Of a stretch of DNA of 33,281 nucleotides, positions 28,194-33,281 are shown piece by piece. How positions within the stretch are numbered: the stretch's first letter is position 1; the number at the start of each line of letters is the position of its first letter. Source of the DNA: UMGS1590 sp963558655 (GTDB lineage Bacteria > Bacillota > Peptococcia > Peptococcales > Peptococcaceae); NCBI GenBank assembly GCA_963558655.1, contig CAUWHJ010000026.1, forward strand, positions 1 to 33,281, in the 5' to 3' direction. The notes below the pieces were generated by a model. The model had not been told where the DNA came from. It was given only the letters and a program-made list of their open reading frames with translations, and did not search any database. The position numbers and the translations under genes are program-made.

Positions 28194-29336
28194 ATGAAAC
28201 ATCTTGCAATTTTAGGCTCGACAGGTTCTATTGGTACGCAAACGCTTGATGTGGTTGATGCGCTTGGTACCTATCAGGTTGATATTCTTTCGGCACATCG
28301 CAATAAGACGTTGTTGTTTGAACAGATTAAAAAATATCAACCAAAGCACGTTTTTATTACAGATAGAATGACATACGATTATTTCAAAGGCGTTCAACAG
28401 GAAACGCCTTTTTGTCAGTATCATTATTTGTGGGACGATTATGCAGACTGCTTGGAAGGTATCGATTGTGTCATCGGCGCTATTACTGGGGCGGCTGGTA
28501 TTGCGCCGGTATTGGACTCCTTGCGTGCCGGATTACGCATCGGCTTAGCCAATAAGGAAACCATGGTGGAAGCCGGAGATATTGTTCTTGCGCTGCTTGA
28601 ACAATATGGCGGCGAAATCATTCCTGTGGATAGTGAACATTCGGCCATTTTCCAATGTTTGGAAGGTCGACCAGAGGAAGTGGCGAAGATTATTCTCACT
28701 GCTTCAGGCGGCCCTTTCCGTACTTGGGAAAAAGAACGCTTTGCATCTATTACGAAAGCTGATGCGCTTAAACATCCGAACTGGTCGATGGGTGCTAAGA
28801 TTACCATTGATTCGGCAACGATGGTCAACAAAGGTCTTGAGATTATCGAAGCGCACTACCTGTTCAACTGTGATTATGACCGTATTCAGGTGGTGGTGCA
28901 TCCGGAAAGTATTGTCCATTCGATGGTGCAGTTTGCCGATGGTGCCATTAAAGCGCAATTAGGTTTGCCGGATATGCGTTTGCCAATTCAGTTAGCAATG
29001 ACCTATCCTGAGCGCGTCTCAACAGGGTTTGAAGCGCTTGATGCTTGGGAAATGGGTACGTTGCATTTTGAAAAACCACGTTTCGATGTTTTCCCGGGCA
29101 TTACCATGGCGTATGATTGCGGCAAGCGGGGAGGGTCGGCGCCTATTGTTATGAATGCGGCGAACGAAGTGGTGGTGGCTGCTTTTTTAGCCGACCAGCT
29201 GCGCTTTGTTGAAATTGTGCCAACGGTGATGGCGTGTGTTGAAAAAATTCCATGGCAGAAGGTAGAATCTCTTGAACAGATCTATGACATTGATGCACAA
29301 GCACGTGCCATGGCTGCGGAGATGATGAAGCGATGA
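28194..29336 (+). CDS. dxr: 1-deoxy-D-xylulose 5-phosphate reductoisomerase
   Basis: This 380-aa enzyme starts at ATG 28194, seven bases after AAAGGA; earlier in-frame starts overlap the site. It converts DXP to MEP with NADPH, the committed step of the MEP isoprenoid pathway. The NADPH loop is GSTGSIG (8-14), metal ligands lie in D146-S-E148 (PVDSEHSAIFQ), and SGGPFRTW, HPNWSMGAKITIDSATMVNKG and VVHPESIVHSMVQF are diagnostic. It overlaps rseP by four bases (ATGA). With ispG further down it shows that this organism uses the MEP route. Confidence 0.98.
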   Translation: MKHLAILGSTGSIGTQTLDVVDALGTYQVDILSAHRNKTLLFEQIKKYQPKHVFITDRMTYDYFKGVQQETPFCQYHYLWDDYADCLEGIDCVIGAITGAAGIAPVLDSLRAGLRIGLANKETMVEAGDIVLALLEQYGGEIIPVDSEHSAIFQCLEGRPEEVAKIILTASGGPFRTWEKERFASITKADALKHPNWSMGAKITIDSATMVNKGLEIIEAHYLFNCDYDRIQVVVHPESIVHSMVQFADGAIKAQLGLPDMRLPIQLAMTYPERVSTGFEALDAWEMGTLHFEKPRFDVFPGITMAYDCGKRGGSAPIVMNAANEVVVAAFLADQLRFVEIVPTVMACVEKIPWQKVESLEQIYDIDAQARAMAAEMMKR

Positions 29337-30397
29337 CCATTATAATTGCTATTATCATCTTAGGTTTTCTTGTGGCTATTCATGAGTTTGGTCATTTTAT
29401 TGTTGCGAAGATCAGCGGAATGTATGTTACGACCTTTAGCATTGGCATGGGGCCAAAAATTGCATCGTTTCAAAAAGGCGAAACGGAGTATGTGATTAGT
29501 GCTATTCCGGCAGGTGGCTTTGTGAGTGTTAAGGGCATTACTGGAGATCCAGAGATTGACAATGATCCGGATGATCCGCGCCTTTTCCAAAATAGACCTA
29601 TTCTGCATCGTATGCTGTTTACTGTGGCTGGACCGTTTATGAATTTTGTCACGGCAGTGGTGGCGTTGATGGCTTTGTATATGCTTTTGGGCGTTAGCGT
29701 GATCGACAATGATAGTCCACCGGTTATTGCTGAAGTGACAGCGGATTCGGCGGCGGAAGCGGCTGGTATTGAAGCTGGTGATAAGATTCTTACAGTTGAT
29801 GGTCAGCCGATTTCTACATGGGCAGATATGGATCAGTATATGAATGACTATCAGCAAGGTGCCATCACTATCGCTTATGAGCGCGATGGCGTGCGTGCGG
29901 AAACGCAGCTGACTCCTTTTTATAATGAAGATTTGCAGCGTTATGCGTTGGGCGTGACCAAGCAAGTTGAAACAAATCAAGAAACACTTGGCTTGGGTGA
30001 TGCGTTCAGGCAATCTTTGTATATGACAGCAGGTATGAGCACAATTATCTTTGATGCCGTTATTGATTTGGTTACGGGTGAAACCTCTGTTACCGATGAA
30101 GAGGGCGGTTTATCCGGACCAGTTGGCATTGTCAATGCCATTGGCGATTCTGTCAGCCAGGGCATTTGGAGCGTGGTTAGCCTGATTGCCGTTCTTTCTG
30201 TGAACTTTGGTTTGCTTAATATGTTGCCAGTGCCTGTTTTAGACGGCAGCCGTTTTCTGTTTTTATTGATTGAAGCTGTGCGCGGGATTCCTGTTAGCCA
30301 AAACAAAGAAATGTTGGTCAATCTTGTTGGCATGATGGCGCTTTTTGCGCTGATGATCTATGTGACCTATAATGATATTGTGAACCTTATCAATTAG
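29333..30397 (+). CDS. rseP: RIP metalloprotease RseP/RasP (site-2 protease)
   Basis: This 354-aa membrane zinc protease begins with the active-site helix: H17-E18-F-G-H21 (AIHEFGH). The third zinc ligand is D304 in LPVPVLDGSRF. A PDZ domain lies between (about 130-195, ITADSAAEAAGIEAGDKILTVDGQPI in family pattern, seen here as AEVTADSAAEAAGIEAGDKI), and AGPFMNFVTAVVAL is the membrane-loop motif. It cuts anti-sigma factors and leftover signal peptides inside the membrane. Four transmembrane segments are expected. The family as RseP/RasP/YluC is certain; its substrate here is not. Confidence 0.96.
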   Translation: MTIIIAIIILGFLVAIHEFGHFIVAKISGMYVTTFSIGMGPKIASFQKGETEYVISAIPAGGFVSVKGITGDPEIDNDPDDPRLFQNRPILHRMLFTVAGPFMNFVTAVVALMALYMLLGVSVIDNDSPPVIAEVTADSAAEAAGIEAGDKILTVDGQPISTWADMDQYMNDYQQGAITIAYERDGVRAETQLTPFYNEDLQRYALGVTKQVETNQETLGLGDAFRQSLYMTAGMSTIIFDAVIDLVTGETSVTDEEGGLSGPVGIVNAIGDSVSQGIWSVVSLIAVLSVNFGLLNMLPVPVLDGSRFLFLLIEAVRGIPVSQNKEMLVNLVGMMALFALMIYVTYNDIVNLIN

Positions 30398-30409
30398 CGA
30401 GGTGATAAG

Positions 30410-31465
30410 ATGAGACGCAAAACAATTTCGTTTTTAGTGCGCGATGTGGGCATGGGTTCGGATTACCCTGTAACGGTGCAGTCAATGACCAATACCGACT
30501 CACACGATGTGACGGCAACGCTGGCGCAAGTGGAACAGCTTGCTGGCTTGGGGGCTGCGATTGTACGTGTGGCAGCGCCGGATATGGATGCAGTGTCAGC
30601 TGTGGCGGAAGTGGCACGGCGTTCCAGTGTGCCGATTGTGGCAGATGTGCATTTTGATTATCGCATTGCTATCGCCTGCCTGGAACAAGGCGTGGACGCT
30701 GTGCGTATCAATCCTGGAAACATTGGTGGGCTGGAAAAATTGGCACTTGTTGTAGAGGTAGCAAAGGCGCACGATGCCGCCATTCGTATTGGTGTCAACT
30801 CGGGATCAGTCGAGAAGGAGTTTCTTGAAAAATATGGCCATCCTTGCGCGGAAGCCATGGTTGAGAGCCTGGAAAAATATGTACGTTTTTGCGAATCACT
30901 TGGCTTTCAAAAACTGGTGCTTTCAGTCAAAAGTTCCGATGTATCTGAAATGATTCGTGTCAATGAGATGGCGGCTGAACGCTTTCCCTATCCGTTGCAT
31001 CTTGGCGTAACAGAAGCAGGTACTGTGCGTAGTGGTACCATTAAATCATCAGTAGGTATTGGTGCGCTTTTGTCACATGGTATTGGTGATACGATTCGCG
31101 TTTCACTGACAGGCGATCCTGCCAATGAAATTCCAGTGGCTATTGGTATTCTTAAAGCACTTGGTCTCAAAAAGAATGGTGTGGACATTATCAGCTGTCC
31201 AACGTGTGGACGTACACAAATCGATCTTGCAAGTCTTGCTGAAGCTGTTGAAGCGTTTTGTCAGCCGATTGAGCGTCCTCTAAAGGTTGCCGTCATGGGT
31301 TGTATTGTCAACGGCCCTGGCGAGGCCAAAGAAGCCGATATTGGTATTGCTGGTGGTAAGGGCGCAGGGATCATTTTCAGAAAAGGTGAGATTGTGCGCA
31401 AATGCCATGAGGAAGAATTGCTTGATGCGTTTAAGGAAGAATTGGAAAAAATATTAGTTGAATAA
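30410..31465 (+). CDS. ispG: 4-hydroxy-3-methylbut-2-enyl diphosphate synthase
   Basis: This 351-aa 4Fe-4S enzyme starts at ATG 30410 behind GCGAGGTGATA. It converts MEcPP to HMBPP, the sixth step of the MEP pathway. The TIM-barrel half shows PVTVQSMTNTDSHDV, VPIVADVHFDYRIA and INPGNIGG. The cluster ligands are C263 and C266 (CPTCGRTQID) and C298 (MGCIVNGPGEA), with the conserved Glu in NGPGEAKEADIG. The length is that of the short bacterial form. It is last in the operon and followed by a strong terminator. Confidence 0.98.
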   Translation: MRRKTISFLVRDVGMGSDYPVTVQSMTNTDSHDVTATLAQVEQLAGLGAAIVRVAAPDMDAVSAVAEVARRSSVPIVADVHFDYRIAIACLEQGVDAVRINPGNIGGLEKLALVVEVAKAHDAAIRIGVNSGSVEKEFLEKYGHPCAEAMVESLEKYVRFCESLGFQKLVLSVKSSDVSEMIRVNEMAAERFPYPLHLGVTEAGTVRSGTIKSSVGIGALLSHGIGDTIRVSLTGDPANEIPVAIGILKALGLKKNGVDIISCPTCGRTQIDLASLAEAVEAFCQPIERPLKVAVMGCIVNGPGEAKEADIGIAGGKGAGIIFRKGEIVRKCHEEELLDAFKEELEKILVE

Positions 31466-31471
31466 TAATAT

Positions 31472-31512
31472 GGACCTTTTGCAAGATGTTTGCAAAAGGT
31501 CCGTGTTTTTTT
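31472..31512 (+). terminator. Terminator of the lipid/isoprenoid operon
   Basis: GGACCTTTTGCAA (31472-31484) pairs perfectly with TTGCAAAAGGTCC (31490-31502), followed by GTG and seven T. Confidence 0.93.
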
Positions 31513-31609
31513 GCCAGAAGAAATGTTTTTTTCAAAAAAGAATACGATAGGGGGGCATGAATGTGAAAAGAGGCTTGTTTTGATTGATTTTTTTATTTAT
31601 TGATCGTTA

Positions 31610-32158
31610 TTAAAGTGATTGACCCAGCGCATAGGCTTGTTCAAGTTCGGGTTTTCCTTCAATATCTCCTGTGTTCATATTACCACCGGAAAGAATATGA
31701 CCTAGATTATGCCAGTTCAGATGTTCTGTGAGATGGTTGTAATATTGAAGTACATCATCGAAATTATAGCCTTCAGCCGACATGAGTAAGGCGCAGGCGC
31801 GATTGTGACCACGCAGAAGGTTGTCGTCCCCTTCTTCAAGCGCGAAAAGGCGATCTATACAAGTACGTAATTGACCGCTTAAATTCCAGTAATAAAGCGG
31901 GGAAGCTAAAATAATAACGTCGCTGGTTTTGATAGCTGAATAGATTTGCTTCATATCATCATTTTGAATGCAAGGATAATCTTTGCTGCTGTGTCCGCAA
32001 AAACAACCAAGGCAACCGTGAATATTCATGTCATTGAGATTAAAAATGATGACATTGTTACCAGTTTTTTCGGCACCTTTTGTGAAGGCGTTGATAAGAG
32101 CTGACGTATTACCGTTTTTTCGTGGACTACCATTTAAAACAACAATATTATTAGACAT
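31610..32158 (-). CDS. Flavodoxin-fold NAD(P)H oxidoreductase with Cys cluster
   Basis: This 182-aa protein starts at ATG 32158, behind AAGGAGG. The FMN loop is NGSPRKNGNT, and SPLYYWNLSGQLR is the second flavin contact. Cysteines C49, C52, C54 and C63 lie where Isf-like iron-sulfur flavoproteins have C-x2-C-x2-C, but the spacing C-x2-C-x-C differs, so cluster binding is less certain than for its relatives at 32172 and 5087. It is 13 bases downstream of the related gene in the same minus-strand operon and divergent from an HxlR regulator. Such pairs are often induced by electrophiles or quinones. Confidence 0.9.
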   Translation of the reverse strand: MSNNIVVLNGSPRKNGNTSALINAFTKGAEKTGNNVIIFNLNDMNIHGCLGCFCGHSSKDYPCIQNDDMKQIYSAIKTSDVIILASPLYYWNLSGQLRTCIDRLFALEEGDDNLLRGHNRACALLMSAEGYNFDDVLQYYNHLTEHLNWHNLGHILSGGNMNTGDIEGKPELEQAYALGQSL

Positions 32159-32171
32159 AATATTTTCCTCC

Positions 32172-32714
32172 TTAAAGTTCGTTAGCCAAGGCTGCGGCTT
32201 TCTTGCAACCATCGGTTTTAGTGATGTCACCAATGTTGAGCACGCCGGGAATAAGCACTTCACCTATCATGTTCCATTGCATCAGCGCTGCTGAACGTTC
32301 GATAGGCTGGCGTATTCCGTCGAATACGCTCATATCTTCTTCTTCACAACAAGCGATAATTCCACAACTTTTGCCTGCAATATTTTTACCGGCAACATTG
32401 AAGGAAAACATTTTATCAATTACTGCTTTGATTTGTGATGGGATTGAATACCAGTAGACAGGCATAGAGAAGATAATAACATCGGCTTCTAATATTGCTG
32501 GTGCGATGGTATTAAAGTCATCATCAAAAGAGCAGGCTTTTCCCGTTTTATAACAGGTTTCGCAGGCATGACACCCATTAAGATTCATTGTCGCTGCGTC
32601 AAAACGAGTAACGGTGTGGCCTTTGGCTTTGGCGGCAGTAACGAAGGCATCTGTCATAACTTGACTATTACCATTTTTGCGTGGGCTACCAGTGATAACA
32701 ACAATTTTTTTCAT
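32172..32714 (-). CDS. Iron-sulfur-type flavoprotein / FMN reductase
   Basis: This 180-aa protein starts at ATG 32714, eight bases after GGAGGAACC on the minus strand; the frame is open further upstream, but that part is promoter DNA. The FMN loop is TGSPRKNGNS; C48-x2-C51-x2-C54-x6-C61 (CHACETCYKTGKAC) matches the Isf cluster motif, and MPVYWYSIPSQIK is the second flavin contact. It is first in a two-gene minus-strand operon and divergent from the HxlR gene, whose product probably controls it. Its substrate is unknown. Confidence 0.92.
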   Translation of the reverse strand: MKKIVVITGSPRKNGNSQVMTDAFVTAAKAKGHTVTRFDAATMNLNGCHACETCYKTGKACSFDDDFNTIAPAILEADVIIFSMPVYWYSIPSQIKAVIDKMFSFNVAGKNIAGKSCGIIACCEEEDMSVFDGIRQPIERSAALMQWNMIGEVLIPGVLNIGDITKTDGCKKAAALANEL

Positions 32715-32755
32715 AGTTTTGGTTCCTCCAGATAAAATGTGATTGTAATGAGTGA

Positions 32756-32784
32756 TTGACATCCTCAGCAATTGACACTACAAT
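32756..32784 (+). promoter_or_regulatory. Promoter of the HxlR gene, overlapping the divergent operon
   Basis: TTGACA (32756-32761) and TACAAT (32779-32784) are 17 bases apart. A second ATTGACA starts 17 bases after the first. On the minus strand, TTGCTG and a TACAAT about 18 bases apart lie in the same DNA, so the two divergent promoters overlap and one bound regulator could affect both. Confidence 0.7.
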
Positions 32785-32856
32785 CGTATCATGAGTGAGC
32801 TAAAAAACAAGTACGCACCTTTAAGTACAATACTTACCAAAAGGAAAGTGAATAAA

Positions 32857-33189
32857 ATGGGGATTCGTTGTATTGCTGATGAAGAATTATGTAACACAGG
32901 GTTTAGTTATACTTTATCGTTGATTAATGGAAAATATAAAATGACCATACTTTATACACTTATGGAGTTTGGTGTTGTTCGTTTTAATGAAATGAAGAAG
33001 TATATTGGAAGTATTTCTTATAAAACGCTTAGTACAAATTTGAAAGAATTGGAAGCAGATCAGTTGGTTCATCGTGAAGAATATCCGCAGATTCCGCCTA
33101 AAGTGGAATATAGTCTCACAGAACGCGGAAAATCATTAATTCCTATTCTTGATGGCATGTGTGAGTGGGGAGATAAAAACAGACTTTAA
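32857..33189 (+). CDS. HxlR-family transcriptional regulator
   Basis: This 110-aa protein most likely starts at ATG 32857, eight bases after AAAGGAAAG. An in-frame ATG at 32791 would sit at the transcription start itself and give an unusual 22-residue extension. The HxlR winged helix is clear: YTLSLINGKYKMTILYTLMEFGVVRFNEMKKY, then SYKTLSTNLKELEADQLVHREEYPQIPPKVEYSLTERG in family pattern. A Cys just before the domain (ELCNTGFSYTL) is at the place of the redox-sensing Cys of HypR/YodB-type members. It is divergent from two flavoprotein genes, the usual layout for a quinone or electrophile sensor. Confidence 0.93.
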   Translation: MGIRCIADEELCNTGFSYTLSLINGKYKMTILYTLMEFGVVRFNEMKKYIGSISYKTLSTNLKELEADQLVHREEYPQIPPKVEYSLTERGKSLIPILDGMCEWGDKNRL

Positions 33190-33196
33190 GATAAAA

Positions 33197-33230
33197 AAGC
33201 AAGCGTTTTCATTTTGGAAAACGCTTGCTT
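33197..33230. terminator. Terminator facing both ways after the HxlR gene
   Basis: AAGCAAGCGTTTTC (33197-33210) pairs perfectly with GAAAACGCTTGCTT (33217-33230). The better U-run is on the minus strand (TTTTTTAT), so it may mainly serve a minus-strand gene right of the window. Confidence 0.8.
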
Positions 33231-33240
33231 CAGCTTGTCG

Positions 33241-33268
33241 AAAAAGGTCGCCAATAGGTGGCCTTTTT
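33241..33268. terminator. Second terminator-like hairpin at the window end
   Basis: AAAAAGGTCGCC (33241-33252) pairs with GGTGGCCTTTTT (33257-33268) with two wobbles around AATA. It works in either direction. Confidence 0.75.
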
Positions 33269-33281
33269 CTCGCCATACCAC

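Noticed and set aside
33197..33230. Regulatory palindrome such as a catabolite-response element
   Set aside because: The long perfect stem with a minus-strand U-run is better explained as a terminator.
1..33281. CRISPR array or insertion sequence
   Set aside because: I saw no regularly spaced repeats of 25-40 bases and no transposase motif or terminal inverted repeats with target duplications.

Overview
This window looks like the chromosome of a low-to-mid GC member of the Bacillota (Firmicutes), most likely Clostridia or Negativicutes. The evidence is strong AGGAGG-type ribosome binding sites, TTGACA/TATAAT promoters, hairpin plus U-run terminators after almost every operon, a short EF-Ts (218 aa), a FakA/FakB fatty acid kinase pair, and the order rpsB-tsf-pyrH-frr-uppS-cdsA-dxr-rseP-ispG. 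I cannot name the genus from sequence alone.

Layout. 1-2650 is the right-hand end of a prophage or its remnant. It holds a holin (entering from off the window), an N-acetylmuramoyl-L-alanine amidase, a hairpin-rich 780-base stretch with a broken zinc-ribbon gene on the minus strand, two very small genes (44 and 27 aa) behind a strong promoter with a 12-bp inverted repeat, and a phage-type hypothetical gene. 2776-6440 is a redox/hydrolase block: a LysR regulator divergent from a small conserved protein, a Cys-nucleophile alpha/beta hydrolase, an Fe-S-type flavoprotein and an aldo/keto reductase. 6521-7366 is a small membrane protein/XRE repressor operon with a clear operator, followed by gene wreckage. 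7403-11560 is a two-component system followed by an FtsX-type ABC permease and its ATPase. 11620-12944 is a GntR (YtrA-like) regulator with an ABC ATPase but no permease.

13042-19794 contains a minus-strand protein of unknown role, tadA joined directly to tRNA-Ser(CGA), tRNA-Val(GAC), an overlapping pair of acyltransferase-type proteins (DUF2156-like and GNAT/Eis-like), and the fatty acid kinase operon fakA-fakB with a coiled-coil membrane protein. 19855-31512 is housekeeping: rpsB with a structured leader, tsf, a PcrA/UvrD-like helicase, an SDR plus a membrane protein whose reading frame seems to need a -1 frameshift, then pyrH-frr (translation, nucleotides), uppS-cdsA-dxr-rseP-ispG (undecaprenyl phosphate, CDP-diacylglycerol, MEP isoprenoid pathway, site-2 protease). 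31610-33189 is a second redox island: two Fe-S-type flavoproteins divergent from an HxlR regulator.

Most of the window is ordinary. The points most worth a second look are the T_TTT_TTC slippery heptamer at 24647-24653, the hairpin at 9399-9445 that holds the permease ribosome binding site, the mutually exclusive pairings in the rpsB leader, the regulated micro-peptide locus at the prophage end, and the ABC ATPase with a degenerate signature motif and no membrane partner. All family assignments are from memory of motifs; no database search was run.
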